Shown here: positions 40,392-49,790 of the stretch, piece by piece
Position numbering within the stretch: the first letter of the stretch is position 1
Layout of the letters: the number at the start of each line of letters is the position of its first letter
From: Herbiconiux solani NBRC 106740
Lineage (GTDB): Bacteria > Actinomycetota > Actinomycetes > Actinomycetales > Microbacteriaceae
Reading direction: 5' to 3'
Length of the DNA: 64,000 nucleotides
Assembly (NCBI RefSeq): GCF_001571005.1
Contig: NZ_BCST01000001.1
Span: 496,001 to 560,000, forward strand
Program-made: the position numbers and the translations under genes
Notes under the pieces: model-generated
The model's input: the letters and a program-made list of their open reading frames with translations, nothing else
Told to the model about the DNA's origin: nothing
The model's database searches: none

Positions 40392-41830
40392 GAATTGGCC
40401 TCCGCGATCCGGTCGCCGAGGAAGCGCAGGCCCGCCGAGTTCGACGACTTGACCAGCACGAGGTCGCCGGGGCGCGTGTCGGCCGCGACGAGCTCGAAGG
40501 CCTCGTCGGCGGTCTCGACGAAGACGGCTTCGCCGCCCCAGGAACCCTCGTGCTCGGCCGCGAGGTGCACCGCGCGGGCGCCCTCGCCGACCACGATCAG
40601 CCGCTCGATGTTGAAGCGGACGACCATGCGGCCGATCCGGTCGTGCTCCTCGACGGAGTACGGGCCGAGCTCGCTCATCTCGCCGAGGATTGCGGTGGTG
40701 CGCTGGCCGGGGCGCGCGATCAGCGCGAGGGTCTTGAGGGCGGCGGCCATCGAGTCGGGGCTCGCGTTGTAGGCGTCGTTGATCACGGTGACGCCGTCCT
40801 TGCCGCCCATGACCTCCATGCGCCAGCGCTCGGCGCGGGTGACGGTCTCGAGGGCGGCCACGATCTCGTCGATCTGCACGCCGAGCACGTGGGCGGCGGA
40901 GGCCGCGGCCAGCGCGTTCATCACGTGGTGCTCGCCGAGCACGGCGAACTTCACCGGGCGCGACTGCCCCTCGGGAAGATGCAGCACGAAGGAGGTGCCC
41001 TCGGCGGTCGCGTCGATCTCGGTCGCCCGCACGGCGGCGTCGTCGGAGAGCCCGAACCACAGCACCTGGGCGTCGGTCTTCTCCGCCATCCCGGCGACCC
41101 GGGGGTCGTCGAGGTTGAGCACGGCGGTGTCGGCCGGCTCGAGGTCGATCACCATCTCGGTCTTGGTCGCGAGGGTGGTCTCGATGCCGCCGAACTCGCC
41201 CGCGTGGGCGAGACCGACCGTGAGGACGACTCCGACGTCGGGCTTCGCCATCCGGATCAGCCGGGTGATCTCGCCCTTGCCGCTCGCGCCCATCTCGGCC
41301 ACGAGGAAACGCGTGGTCGGCGTGAGCTTCAGCATCGTCAGCGGAGCGCCGACCTCGTTGTTGAACGAGTCGCGGGGCGCCACGGTCTCGCCGACGCGCT
41401 TCAGGATGGCGCGGAGGAGGTTCTTGGTGGTGGTCTTGCCGTTGGAGCCTGTGATGCCGACGACCTTCAGGTCACCGCCCGCGCGCACGCGGGAGACGAC
41501 CTCGGTCGCGAAGTGCCCGAGCGCGAGCACGGAGTCCTCGACCACGACCTGGGGCACGGTGAGATCGTGCCCGTCGGTCTTCGCGAAGGCGTGCTCGACC
41601 ACGACGAGCGCGGCGCCGGCCTCGACGGCCGCGCCGACGAAGCGGTGGCCGTCGTCGAACTCGCCGCGCTTGGCGACGAAGACGTCACCCTCGCCGATCA
41701 GGCGGGAGTCGGTGTCGACCGTTCCGTTGACGACCGTCTGCGGGCTCCAGCCCGCGCGCGAGGCGGCATCGGTGATCACGAGTTCGCCCTGGAGCGCCGT
41801 CGCGATCTCGGTCAGTGTGAGATCGAGCAT
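40388..41830 (-). CDS. murF: UDP-MurNAc-tripeptide--D-alanyl-D-alanine ligase MurF
   Basis: 480-residue ligase adding D-Ala-D-Ala. N-terminal substrate domain (1-85, with [15 protein letters not shown]), P-loop [16 protein letters not shown] (about 128-143), and the [17 protein letters not shown] and [16 protein letters not shown] motifs typical of MurF. ATG 41830 lies 3 bases after the murE stop, and the end overlaps mraY. No anomaly noted. Confidence 0.96.
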   Translation of the reverse strand: MLDLTLTEIATALQGELVITDAASRAGWSPQTVVNGTVDTDSRLIGEGDVFVAKRGEFDDGHRFVGAAVEAGAALVVVEHAFAKTDGHDLTVPQVVVEDSVLALGHFATEVVSRVRAGGDLKVVGITGSNGKTTTKNLLRAILKRVGETVAPRDSFNNEVGAPLTMLKLTPTTRFLVAEMGASGKGEITRLIRMAKPDVGVVLTVGLAHAGEFGGIETTLATKTEMVIDLEPADTAVLNLDDPRVAGMAEKTDAQVLWFGLSDDAAVRATEIDATAEGTSFVLHLPEGQSRPVKFAVLGEHHVMNALAAASAAHVLGVQIDEIVAALETVTRAERWRMEVMGGKDGVTVINDAYNASPDSMAAALKTLALIARPGQRTTAILGEMSELGPYSVEEHDRIGRMVVRFNIERLIVVGEGARAVHLAAEHEGSWGGEAVFVETADEAFELVAADTRPGDLVLVKSSNSAGLRFLGDRIAEANS

Positions 41831-41833
41831 GTG

Positions 41834-43420
41834 TCAGAGCCATCCGTGTTCGTGCAGCGCGTTGCGCGCGTCGTCGCGGGCGGAGTAGGGGATCCGCTCT
41901 CCTGCGACCTCGTGGTAGTCCTCGTGCCCGGGGCCGGCGTAGAGGATGACGTCACCCTCCTCGGCCAGGGACAGAGCGGTGCGGAAGGCCGCCCGGGGGT
42001 CGGCGACCTCGTGGATCTCGCGATCCGGAACGGCCGCGCGGGCCGCGTCGATCAGCACACGGCGGATCGTGGCCGGGTCTTCGGAGCGGGGGTGGAAGTC
42101 GGTGACGACCACCGCATCCGACAATCGGGCGGCGATCGCGCCCATGTCTTCGCGCTTCGAGGGGTCGCGGTCGCCGTCGGCGCCGAAGAGCATGATGATG
42201 CGGCCGTCGGTGACCCGGCGGATCGACTCGAGGGTCGAGATGAACGCGTCGGGGCTGTGCCCGTAGTCGATGTAGACGATCGGCCCGCGCTCACCGGAGA
42301 CCTTCTCGGCCCGGCCCGGGATGTACACGTCGATGCCGGCGACGAAGTCCTCGTCGTCGATCTCCGTGCCGTCTTCGTCGTGCGGCACGTTCAGGGCGTG
42401 CGCGATCGCGTCGAGGTCGAAGCCCGACTCGACGAGCATCACGATCGCCAAGGCGGCGTTGGCCGCCATGTACCGGCCGAGCAGCGGCACCGAGGTCGTG
42501 AGCACCCGGTGCTCGGGACCCTGGAGGGTGAACGTCGTGCGGTCGGCGCGCTCCTCGTCGATCAGCAGCGTCCACTCCGCGTCCGCGTCGGGATCGGTCG
42601 AGATCGTGGTGAGCGGGATGCGCGACTCGGCCGCGAGCCGGGAACCCCACTCGCCGTCGACGATCACGACGCCGCGCCGGGCGCGGTCGGGCTGGAACAG
42701 CTCGGCCTTCGCCTGGAAGTACACGTCCATCGTCTCGTAGTCGTCGAGGTGGTCGTGGGTGAGGTTGGTGAACCCGACGACGTCGAAGACGATGCCGTCG
42801 ATGCGGTGCTGAGTGATGGCCTGGGCCGACACCTCGAGCACGGCGGCGCGCACGTCGGCCTCGCGCATCCGGGCCAGCATGGCGTGGATCTCGGTGGCCT
42901 CGGGGGTGGTGAGCTTGGAGACGATGGTCTCGTCGCCGATCTTCCGCTCCGCGGTCGTGCTGATGCCCGCGACGATGCCGAGCTGACGGAGGATCGCCTC
43001 CAGCAGGTAGGCGACGCTCGTCTTGCCGTTCGTGCCGGTGACGCCGAACAGGGTGGGCGGATCCTCCCGCGTGCGGTAGATCCACGCGGCGAGCTCACCG
43101 AGCGCCAGCCGGGGCTCGGGCGTCACGATGACCGGGAGCCCGGAGTCGATCGCGAGCTCGGCGCCCTCGTCGTCGGTGAGGATCGCGACGGCACCCGCCT
43201 CCTTGGCGGCCTCGGCGAAGGAGGCGCCATGGAACCGCGCGCCCTTCAGGCCCACGTAGAGGTCGCCGGGCATCACGTCCTTGGACGAGATGGTGACCCC
43301 GGAGACCACCTCGGCGACCGGTGCGCCACGGTGTTCGAACCCGAAATCCTCCACCAGATGAGGGAGCGATCGCGCGATCGGATGCTCGGGCCGTAGAGCC
43401 GAGGAATCCCGATCAGCCAC
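41834..43420 (-). CDS. murE: MurE: UDP-MurNAc-L-Ala-D-Glu ligase for the position-3 amino acid
   Basis: 528-residue ligase adding the third amino acid of the stem peptide. The P-loop is GVTGTNGKTSVAYLL (about 128-142), followed by conserved YLEAILR and SAQAITQHRIDGIVFD. In m-diaminopimelate enzymes the specificity loop reads D-N-P-R (Escherichia) and in Lys enzymes D-N-P-A. Here residues 441-445 are D-F-H-P-R, so the tetrapeptide is F-H-P-R (42086-42097). This suggests a different diamino acid, as Microbacteriaceae have B-type peptidoglycan with diaminobutyrate, ornithine or lysine. Start GTG 43420; the gene directly follows ftsI by 15 bases. Confidence 0.95.
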   Translation of the reverse strand: MADRDSSALRPEHPIARSLPHLVEDFGFEHRGAPVAEVVSGVTISSKDVMPGDLYVGLKGARFHGASFAEAAKEAGAVAILTDDEGAELAIDSGLPVIVTPEPRLALGELAAWIYRTREDPPTLFGVTGTNGKTSVAYLLEAILRQLGIVAGISTTAERKIGDETIVSKLTTPEATEIHAMLARMREADVRAAVLEVSAQAITQHRIDGIVFDVVGFTNLTHDHLDDYETMDVYFQAKAELFQPDRARRGVVIVDGEWGSRLAAESRIPLTTISTDPDADAEWTLLIDEERADRTTFTLQGPEHRVLTTSVPLLGRYMAANAALAIVMLVESGFDLDAIAHALNVPHDEDGTEIDDEDFVAGIDVYIPGRAEKVSGERGPIVYIDYGHSPDAFISTLESIRRVTDGRIIMLFGADGDRDPSKREDMGAIAARLSDAVVVTDFHPRSEDPATIRRVLIDAARAAVPDREIHEVADPRAAFRTALSLAEEGDVILYAGPGHEDYHEVAGERIPYSARDDARNALHEHGWL

Positions 43421-43435
43421 TGGTCTCCTTCATGC

Positions 43436-45223
43436 TCAATACGTCGTCGGCAGGTCTGGGCCCGGTTCCGTGGAGGGCAGAACCCGCTTCTCCTTCAGAA
43501 CCTGCGACATGATCTTCTGGAAGACCGGTGCCGCAGCCAGAGCCGACTCAATGGTAACGGGCTTCGCGATGGTCACCGAAACGACGTACTGCGGATCCTC
43601 CGCCGGAGCCAGTCCGGCGAGCGAGGTCACGTAGCTGGAACCGTAGGCTCCGTTGCCGTCGCTCATCTGCGCGGTACCGGTCTTGGCGGCGACCCGGTAG
43701 CCCGGGATCTGCAGGTCGGCCTTGGCGTACCCGCCGGTCACGACGGTCTCGAGCATGTTGATCGTGTCGGTGGCCGCGGAGGGCGAGACGACCTGCGTGC
43801 CGGTCGCATCCGGCACCTGGGTCATCGTGCCGTCGGGCTGACGGCAGCCCTCGACGAGCTGCACCGGGAGCCGCACGCCGCCGTTGCCGAGCGCCTGGTA
43901 GACGCTGGCCATCTGCACGGCCGTGGTCGCCACGCCCTGGCCGAAGGTGGTGGTGAGGTTGGTCTGGTCGTCCCACTGGTCCCACGGCGAGAGGATGCCG
44001 CCGGACTCACCGGGGAAGCCGACCTCGCTGGACGAGCCGATGTGGAACGCCTGCATGTAGTTGTAGCGCTGCTCCGGGGTGAGCAGTTCGCCGAGCATCG
44101 CGGTACCGGTGTTGGAGGACTCCTGCATGACGCCGGCGAAGGTGAGGCGGAGCGGGTCGACGTGGAACTCGCTGTCGCGGGTCGACGCCCCGTTCGGGTC
44201 GGTGTAGATGTAGGGCGCCTCGACCTGGGTGCCCACGTTGGCGAGCCCCGCATCCAGCACCGAGGCCGCGGTCAGCGCCTTGAACGTCGAACCGGGCTCG
44301 AAGGGCGCCTGGAAGGCGATCGAGCCGCGATCGGTGCTGGGCGTGCCGTCGATGTTGTTGGGGTCGACGCTCGGGTAGTCGGCGACCGCGAGCAGCTTGC
44401 CGGTCTTGACCTCCTGCACCACGACGGTGCCCCAGGCGGCGCCGGTCTCCTTGATGCGGTCGACCAGGGCCTGCTGCGAGAACCACTGCAGGTCGCTGTC
44501 GAGGGTCAGCACCGCGGTGCCGCCGTCGACCGCCTGCGTGGTCGTGACCGTGCTGCCCGGGATGGCGACGCCGTCGGCGCCGCGCTCGTAGGTCTCGAGG
44601 CCGTCGGTGCCCACCAGGCACTGGTTGTCGATCTGCTCGACGCCGGCGGAGCCCGTGGGCTTGCCCTCGCCGTCCTCTCCCATGAAGCCGACCACGCTGC
44701 CGGCGACCGCTCCGTTCGGGTAGGTGCGGACCGGGTTCGACTCGTAGTACAGCCACGGGATGCCCAGATCGCGGATGGCGCGGAACGCGTCGACGTCGAT
44801 GTCCTTGACCACGTAGGCGAAGTTCGAGGTCGGGTCGGCCGTCAGCGTGCCGTAGACCTGATCGGCCGTCTGGCCGGTGATCGCCGCGATCTCCGCGGCG
44901 GCCTGGGTCGGCGTGACCGTGCTGGTCGTGCCGTCGGCGGCCGTGCGCGTGAAGTCGGTGACCGACTTGGGCGACGCGGTGACGCCGTAGCGGAGCACCG
45001 TGGTGGCGAGCACCGTGCCGTCGGCGTCGACGATGTCACCGCGAAGGCCGTAGATCGAGGTGCTCGCGGAGAGCTTGTCGAACGAGGCGGCGTTGAGGGT
45101 GTCGGCCTGCACGATCTGGATCGTGACGAGCCGCACGACGAACACCGCGACCACGGCGACGACCGCCATGACGGCCAGAGCGGCCCGTCGCTTCGTGGTG
45201 CGGTTGGCTGCTGCGGGGTTCAC
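43436..45223 (-). CDS. ftsI: Division-specific class B penicillin-binding protein (FtsI/PBP3)
   Basis: 595-residue septal transpeptidase. It has a short cytoplasmic N-terminus, a transmembrane helix (about 15-35, AALAVMAVVAVVAVFVVRLV), a pedestal domain (IYGLRGDIVDADGTVLATT) and a penicillin-binding transpeptidase domain. The catalytic motifs are EPGSTFKAL (Ser-x2-Lys), SSN in ESSNTGTAML, and KTGTAQM. It cross-links septal wall with FtsW. GTG 45223 starts right after the ftsL-like gene (6-base gap), and the stop is 15 bases before murE. Confidence 0.96.
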   Translation of the reverse strand: MNPAAANRTTKRRAALAVMAVVAVVAVFVVRLVTIQIVQADTLNAASFDKLSASTSIYGLRGDIVDADGTVLATTVLRYGVTASPKSVTDFTRTAADGTTSTVTPTQAAAEIAAITGQTADQVYGTLTADPTSNFAYVVKDIDVDAFRAIRDLGIPWLYYESNPVRTYPNGAVAGSVVGFMGEDGEGKPTGSAGVEQIDNQCLVGTDGLETYERGADGVAIPGSTVTTTQAVDGGTAVLTLDSDLQWFSQQALVDRIKETGAAWGTVVVQEVKTGKLLAVADYPSVDPNNIDGTPSTDRGSIAFQAPFEPGSTFKALTAASVLDAGLANVGTQVEAPYIYTDPNGASTRDSEFHVDPLRLTFAGVMQESSNTGTAMLGELLTPEQRYNYMQAFHIGSSSEVGFPGESGGILSPWDQWDDQTNLTTTFGQGVATTAVQMASVYQALGNGGVRLPVQLVEGCRQPDGTMTQVPDATGTQVVSPSAATDTINMLETVVTGGYAKADLQIPGYRVAAKTGTAQMSDGNGAYGSSYVTSLAGLAPAEDPQYVVSVTIAKPVTIESALAAAPVFQKIMSQVLKEKRVLPSTEPGPDLPTTY

Positions 45224-45229
45224 GAGGCG

Positions 45230-45952
45230 TTATCGCGTCGTCGGGGAGGGAAGTGCACCCTGCCACGGTACGTCGGCCTGCGGCTGGGCCGCGGGAGGCG
45301 CGCTCGCCGCGTCAGGGGTTGCCCCGGCAGCGGCGGTACCGGTCGCGGTCGCCGTGCCGGTTCCTGTGCCGGTCGCTGCGCCGGTACCGGTGCCGGTGCC
45401 CGCCGCGGCGGGGGTGCCGGTCGCGGCGGTGACGCTGGGTGCGACGAGCAGGGAGTTCGGGATGAGGGTCTGTCCGCCCGTGAGGGTCGGCGCCGACGCG
45501 GAGGCGGCGACCGGTGAACCGAGCACGGCGCCGTCGGAGAGGCGCAGGTAGACGGGGGCGCTGTTGGCGACCATCCCGAGCGACTCGGCGCTGGCGGCCA
45601 GGTTCTGCGGCGAGGAGAGCTTGTCGAACTGCTCGGAGAGCACCTGGTTGCTGCGGTCGAGCTCCTTCTGGGTCTGCTGCAGCGACGAGATCTCGTAGGC
45701 GCCGTCGGAGAGGCCGATGCTGAGCATCAGCTGCGTCACGACGATCGCGAGCACGCCGGTGACGACAACGGCCGCGTAGGCGATCTTCGGGCGGGCCCGC
45801 TTCTGGCTGCGGGTCGGGACGATCTCGATCCGCGGCGCGATCGGCAGGTCGTGACCCGGGAAGGCCGGGGCCGGGAGCTTCGGAGCGGCGGAGCCACCGG
45901 ACATGAGGTTCGGGCGGGGTCGCGCCATGTAGGCGCCGGCGGGATTGCTCAC
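45230..45952 (-). CDS. ftsL: FtsL-like septum protein with Ala/Thr-rich tail
   Basis: 240-residue bitopic membrane protein in the usual ftsL position between rsmH and ftsI. After a Pro-rich cytoplasmic stretch there is one transmembrane helix (about 57-81, [20 protein letters not shown]) and a periplasmic coiled coil (about 84-115, [20 protein letters not shown]). A short FtsL/DivIC-like segment ([16 protein letters not shown]) follows. The last 75 residues are a low-complexity Gly/Thr/Ala tail (GTGTGTGAATGTGTGTATATG). Identity is assigned by topology and position, since FtsL sequence is poorly conserved. GTG 45952 overlaps the rsmH stop (GTGA). Confidence 0.85.
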   Translation of the reverse strand: MSNPAGAYMARPRPNLMSGGSAAPKLPAPAFPGHDLPIAPRIEIVPTRSQKRARPKIAYAAVVVTGVLAIVVTQLMLSIGLSDGAYEISSLQQTQKELDRSNQVLSEQFDKLSSPQNLAASAESLGMVANSAPVYLRLSDGAVLGSPVAASASAPTLTGGQTLIPNSLLVAPSVTAATGTPAAAGTGTGTGAATGTGTGTATATGTAAAGATPDAASAPPAAQPQADVPWQGALPSPTTR

Positions 45953-46920
45953 GCGATCCTCCTGTTCGGTTCGGCTTGACGGATCTTCTCGGCCGCGCGG
46001 AGGCGGACCGGGATGGCACGGGGGTTGCGGGCACGCTCCTCGTCGTCGGCGAGCTCGGCGCCGCGGACGAGGAGGGTGAGTTCGGGGCGGTGCTCGGGGA
46101 GCTCGACCGGGAGGCCGGCGGGAGCGGAGGAGGTGGAGCGCTTCGCGAGCTCGCGCTTCACGATCCGGTCTTCGAGCGACTGGAAGGCGAGCACCACGAT
46201 CCGGCCGCCGACGGCGAGGGCGTCGATGGCCTTCGGGAGAGCACGTTCGAGCACCGCGAGCTCGGCGTTCACCTCGATCCGCAGCGCCTGGAAGACGCGC
46301 TTGGCGGGGTGACCGGAGTTCGAGAACTTGGCGGGTGTCGCCGCCTGGATGATGTCGACCAGGTGTCCGGACCGGAGGATCGGGCCGTCCTCGCGGGCGG
46401 CGACGATCTTGCGGGCGTACCGGTCGGCGAGCTTCTCCTCGCCGTACTCGCGGAAGATGCGGCGGAGGTCGGCCTCGGAGTAGGTGGCGATGATCTCGGC
46501 GGCCGTGAACTCGGCCGTGTCGTCCATCCGCATGTCCAGCGGAGCATCCTTCGAGTACGAGAAGCCGCGGTCGACCTCGTCGAGCTGCATGGAGGAAACG
46601 CCGAGGTCGAACAGGATGCCCTCGACCTGGTCGATGCCCAGGTCGTCGAGGGCCTCGTCGATCTGGTCGTAGGTGCAGTGCACGAGGTCGATGCGGTCGG
46701 CGAAGGGGGCGAGCCGCTCCCCCGCCAGTCGCAGCGCGTTGGGATCGCGGTCGAGCCCGACGAGGTGGAGCTCGGGGAACGCGGTGAGGAAGGCCTCGGA
46801 GTGGCCGCCGAGCCCGAGGGTGCAGTCGACGAGCACGGCACCCGGTCGACCGAGGGCGGGGCCGAGGAGGTCGAGGCTCCGCTCGAGAAGGACCGAGGTG
46901 TGGATGTCGGGGATCTCCAT
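45949..46920 (-). CDS. rsmH: 16S rRNA m4C1402 methyltransferase RsmH (MraW)
   Basis: 323-residue SAM-dependent methyltransferase modifying the 16S rRNA decoding centre. It starts [19 protein letters not shown]. The SAM-binding [27 protein letters not shown] and the catalytic-region [18 protein letters not shown] (split) are conserved. The start at 46920 ([14 protein letters not shown]) was chosen over an ATG at 46962 because it matches the usual family start. The upstream 14 residues (rich in RIRIRI) look non-conserved. Gap to mraZ is 104 bases with no promoter obvious. Confidence 0.94.
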   Translation of the reverse strand: MEIPDIHTSVLLERSLDLLGPALGRPGAVLVDCTLGLGGHSEAFLTAFPELHLVGLDRDPNALRLAGERLAPFADRIDLVHCTYDQIDEALDDLGIDQVEGILFDLGVSSMQLDEVDRGFSYSKDAPLDMRMDDTAEFTAAEIIATYSEADLRRIFREYGEEKLADRYARKIVAAREDGPILRSGHLVDIIQAATPAKFSNSGHPAKRVFQALRIEVNAELAVLERALPKAIDALAVGGRIVVLAFQSLEDRIVKRELAKRSTSSAPAGLPVELPEHRPELTLLVRGAELADDEERARNPRAIPVRLRAAEKIRQAEPNRRIA

Positions 46921-47024
46921 CTGAATCCGGATCCTGATTCGCAACCCCTGATCCCCATCCATTCCGACCTGGCACCGGGGAAGTGCGCCAGGGCGACGAA
47001 CGGCTGGGAGTCAGGGGCGACGAC

Positions 47025-47456
47025 TCAGAACAGGCCCGGGATCACCTCCTCGTCGGTCTCGGAGAAGGCGGCTTCCTGGGCTTCGAGGTAGGCGTTCCAC
47101 GCCTCCGCGTCCCAGATCTCGGCGCGGGAGCCGACGCCGATCACGACGAGGTCGCGGTCGAGCTTGGCGTAGCCGCGCAAGGGGGCGGGGATCGTGATGC
47201 GGTTCTGCTTGTCCGGGGTCTCGGCGCTGGCGCCGGAGAGGAACACGCGCTGGTAGTCACGGGCCTGCTTGCTCGTGACCGGTGCCTGGCGGATCTTCTC
47301 GTGCAGCGTCTCGAACTCGCGGGTGGAGAAGACGTAGATGCAGTTCTCCTGGCCCCGGGTCATGACGACACCGCCGGCGAGCTCTTCACGGAACTTGGCC
47401 GGGAGGATGATGCGCCCTTTTTCGTCGAGCTTGGGTGCGTAGGTGCCAAGGAACAT
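47025..47456 (-). CDS. mraZ: MraZ regulator of the division cluster
   Basis: 143-residue protein with two SpoVT-AbrB swapped-hairpin domains. [26 protein letters not shown] is the first and [22 protein letters not shown] the second. MraZ forms oligomeric rings that bind tandem repeats ahead of its own gene. The ATG 47456 is preceded by GGGGAGGTAG. The C-terminus ends in an acidic [12 protein letters not shown]. It heads a minus-strand transcription unit that appears to run to 26892. Confidence 0.96.
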   Translation of the reverse strand: MFLGTYAPKLDEKGRIILPAKFREELAGGVVMTRGQENCIYVFSTREFETLHEKIRQAPVTSKQARDYQRVFLSGASAETPDKQNRITIPAPLRGYAKLDRDLVVIGVGSRAEIWDAEAWNAYLEAQEAAFSETDEEVIPGLF

Positions 47457-47492
47457 CTACCTCCCCTTACTCTTCCGGCCAGAATTGTGGGC

Positions 47493-47522
47493 TTGGCTCC
47501 ACTTTACTCCACTACCCACCAC
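47493..47522 (-). promoter_or_regulatory. MraZ-box: three 10-bp direct repeats
   Basis: On the minus strand three units GTGGTGGGTA, GTGGAGTAAA and GTGGAGCCAA follow each other at exact 10-base spacing, ending 36 bases before the mraZ ATG. Triple direct repeats with one-turn spacing are how MraZ recognises its own promoter. Confidence 0.8.
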
Positions 47523-47640
47523 CAATCAATGCATTCACGCTTTCCGACGCGCCGAATCGCACCTTCAGCCGCGGAATTGTGCGGATCTCGGCGGTGGAGG
47601 GAAATGGAGGGATTTCGTCGGGACCGGGAGTGTCCGGGCA

Positions 47641-47670
47641 CAAAAAAAGACCGGCCCGAAGGCCGGTCTT
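47641..47670 (-). terminator. Intrinsic terminator of the DUF3040 gene
   Basis: Stem 47647-47656 with 47661-47670 (10 bp) around CGAA. On the minus strand it is followed by a run of Ts (complement of the A-run 47642-47648). It lies 48 bases after the DUF3040 stop and ahead of the mraZ promoter. Confidence 0.9.
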
Positions 47671-47717
47671 GATCCGGGGGGAGCGAAAGGGAGCTGCCCC
47701 GGGAGGATGGTGGAGGG

Positions 47718-48113
47718 TTACTCGCGATCGTCGTCGCGGCGTTCCCACCGGTCGTTCAGTCGATCCATGAAGCCCGACTTGGACGACGCCGAGTTCTTGC
47801 CGGCGCCGGCGGCGGCGCGCGGAGCCCCCGGGGCGGCGGCGGCGGGACGACCTCGTCGCGTGCGGCGGAGTGCGAGCAGCACGCCGGCGAACATCGCGAC
47901 GAACCCGACCAGGCCGATGACCGGCTGGTGGAAGATCACACCGGCGATCACGACACCGAGACCCAGGATCCCGACCAGGATTCCCAGCACGAGCGCGCCG
48001 TAGTTCAATCGGCCTCGGCCACCGCCGACGGCCGACACGAAGTCGGCGTCGTTGTGGTAGAGGCTGCGCTCCATCTCATCGAGGAGTCGTTGTTCTTGCT
48101 CCGAAAGCGGCAT
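47718..48113 (-). CDS. DUF3040 family membrane protein
   Basis: 131-residue protein starting PLSEQEQRLLDEMERSLYHNDADF, the hallmark of actinobacterial DUF3040 proteins. Two transmembrane helices (about 39-58 and 63-82) are followed by a basic/Pro-Ala-rich cytoplasmic tail. It commonly lies just upstream of mraZ in actinobacteria. Function unknown; a division-related role is a guess from this location. Confidence 0.93.
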   Translation of the reverse strand: MPLSEQEQRLLDEMERSLYHNDADFVSAVGGGRGRLNYGALVLGILVGILGLGVVIAGVIFHQPVIGLVGFVAMFAGVLLALRRTRRGRPAAAAPGAPRAAAGAGKNSASSKSGFMDRLNDRWERRDDDRE

Positions 48114-48190
48114 CCTTTTTTCACCTCAGGCTCGGGACCGACGCGTGGTAGTGCTGATTGTAGTGCGCGCAGTCTAGCTAGGCTAGGCGA

Positions 48191-49303
48191 GTGATGGAAA
48201 GCCCACGCCTAGTCAAACTGGTCGACTCACGAATCAACGAGTTCCTCGTGTCGCGTGATTCCATTCTCGACCGGATCGCCCCCGAACTCGCCCCCTTCGC
48301 CCGGTTCTCGCGGGATCTTCTCAGCGGCGGCAAGAGGTTCCGCGCGCAGTTCTGCTACTGGGGCTGGCGGGCGGTCTCCCCCGCCGGATCCACCCCCGGC
48401 GCCGTGCCCACCGAGGCCGATCTCGACGCGCTCATCGACCTCTGCGCGGGGCTCGAGCTCTTCCACGCGGCCGCCCTCGTCCACGACGACATCATCGACA
48501 ACTCCGACACCCGTCGCGGGATGCCGGCGGTGCACCGCCGGTTCGAGTCCCTGCACCGTGAGGAGGACTGGCGCGGCCCCGGCCGGAGCTTCGGCGAAGG
48601 CAGCGCCATCCTGCTCGGCGACCTGCTGCTGGCGTGGAGCGACGAGATCATCGCCCGCGGCATCCTGGGCGCTCCCTCCCTGCAGACCCACGTCGCGGCC
48701 CGCGAGGCGATCGACACCATGCGCACCGAGGTGACGCTCGGCCAGTACCTCGACCTGCTCGAGGAACGCGCCTGGGCGACGGTCGACGCCGAGCGCTCGC
48801 TCGAGCGGGCCGAGCGCGTGATCGTGTACAAGTCGGCGAAGTACAGCGTCGAGGCGCCGCTCGTGATCGGCGCGTCCCTCCGTGGGGCGACCCCGGCCCA
48901 GCTCGACTCGCTGCGCCGCTTCGGCCTGCCGCTCGGCATCGCCTTCCAGCTGCGCGACGACGTGCTCGGGGTGTTCGGCGACGCCGAGCGCACCGGCAAG
49001 CCGAGCGGTGACGACCTCCGCGAAGGCAAGCGCACGGTGCTGGTCTCGATCACGCGCTCCCGGCTCGACGGCTCGTCGCGCCGGCTCTTCGACGAGCTGA
49101 TCGGCGACCCCGACCTCGACGAGGAGCAGATCCGGATGCTGCAGCGCACGATGGTCGACGCGGGTGCGGTGACCGAGGTCGAGATGATGATCGCGGGGCG
49201 TCTGCGTGCCGCGCTCGAAGAGCTCGAGCGGTCGCCGCTCGGTGACACGGCGCGCACCGAGCTCGCGAGCCTCGCCCGCACGATCACCGATCGGCAGAGC
49301 TGA
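48191..49303 (+). CDS. Polyprenyl diphosphate synthase
   Basis: 370-residue trans-prenyltransferase making polyprenyl diphosphate (C20 or longer) for quinones or carotenoids. The first Asp-rich motif is DDIIDNSDTRRG (DDxxD), the second is LRDDVLGVFGD; GGKRFRAQF holds substrate lysine/arginine. In-frame starts are GTG 48191 and ATG 48194. A TAGGCT box (48179-48184) lies 6 bases upstream, which suggests the GTG or ATG is at or near the 5' end of a leaderless message. It is syntenic with the mycobacterial idsA2 gene near pknL. Chain length cannot be fixed. Confidence 0.9.
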   Translation: MMESPRLVKLVDSRINEFLVSRDSILDRIAPELAPFARFSRDLLSGGKRFRAQFCYWGWRAVSPAGSTPGAVPTEADLDALIDLCAGLELFHAAALVHDDIIDNSDTRRGMPAVHRRFESLHREEDWRGPGRSFGEGSAILLGDLLLAWSDEIIARGILGAPSLQTHVAAREAIDTMRTEVTLGQYLDLLEERAWATVDAERSLERAERVIVYKSAKYSVEAPLVIGASLRGATPAQLDSLRRFGLPLGIAFQLRDDVLGVFGDAERTGKPSGDDLREGKRTVLVSITRSRLDGSSRRLFDELIGDPDLDEEQIRMLQRTMVDAGAVTEVEMMIAGRLRAALEELERSPLGDTARTELASLARTITDRQS

Positions 49304-49319
49304 CCGGCGGTTCCTCAGC

Positions 49320-49655
49320 TCACAGCGCCTGGGCGATCCTTCGCACCTCGGCCTTGCGGCCCGCCCGCAGTGCGGCGAGCGGCGCCGCATCCAGCAGCTC
49401 GTTGGGCTCGAGCAGCCACTCCATGATCTCGTCGTCGGTGAAGCGGTTGTCGGCGAGCAGGATGATGGTGCCGCGGAGCTCGGTCAGCGGCTCGCCGTCC
49501 CGGATGAAGTCGGCCGGCACCTGGATCACCCCGTCGCGGCGGACCGCGACGAGGTGGCGGTCCTCGATCAGGCGCCGGACCTGACTGGGCGTGAGCTCCA
49601 GCTGGTCGGCGAGGTCGGGAACGGTCAGCCACTCGGTGGCGGGCAGATCAGTCAC
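49320..49655 (-). CDS. Rv2175c-like DNA-binding protein (likely kinase substrate)
   Basis: 111-residue winged-helix protein. The HTH (WLTVPDLADQLELTPSQVRRLIEDRHLVAVRRDG) and the C-terminal FTDDEIMEWLLEPNELLDAAPLAALRAGRKAEVRRIAQAL match the mycobacterial Rv2175c family. That protein is phosphorylated by the neighbouring kinase PknL, which abolishes DNA binding. The start is GTG 49655 (MTDLPATEW): a longer frame adds 29 unconserved residues. It is divergent from the PASTA kinase gene by 135 bases, a conserved arrangement, so it is probably the kinase's target. Its N-terminal Thr2 fits a phosphosite. Confidence 0.88.
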   Translation of the reverse strand: MTDLPATEWLTVPDLADQLELTPSQVRRLIEDRHLVAVRRDGVIQVPADFIRDGEPLTELRGTIILLADNRFTDDEIMEWLLEPNELLDAAPLAALRAGRKAEVRRIAQAL

Positions 49656-49790
49656 GAGTACAGATTGCCACGCATCCGGGCGGGCATGACAATCCCGTTC
49701 GGTCACGAAAGCATAAAAAAGGGGCCGGAGCGCCGCATCCACCAGTGTCTATACGGCCAAGTGGATATCCCGCTCTCTAGACTCGAACCC

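Noticed and set aside
40550-43396. 948-codon plus-strand open frame over murF and murE
   Set aside because: Antisense to conserved ligases; Arg/Gly/Asp/Val/His-rich without any fold.
46921-46962. ATG at 46962 as the start of rsmH
   Set aside because: It would add a RIRIRI-rich 14-residue leader not expected for the family; the ATG at 46920 matches the usual IHTxVLLER beginning. Not entirely excluded.
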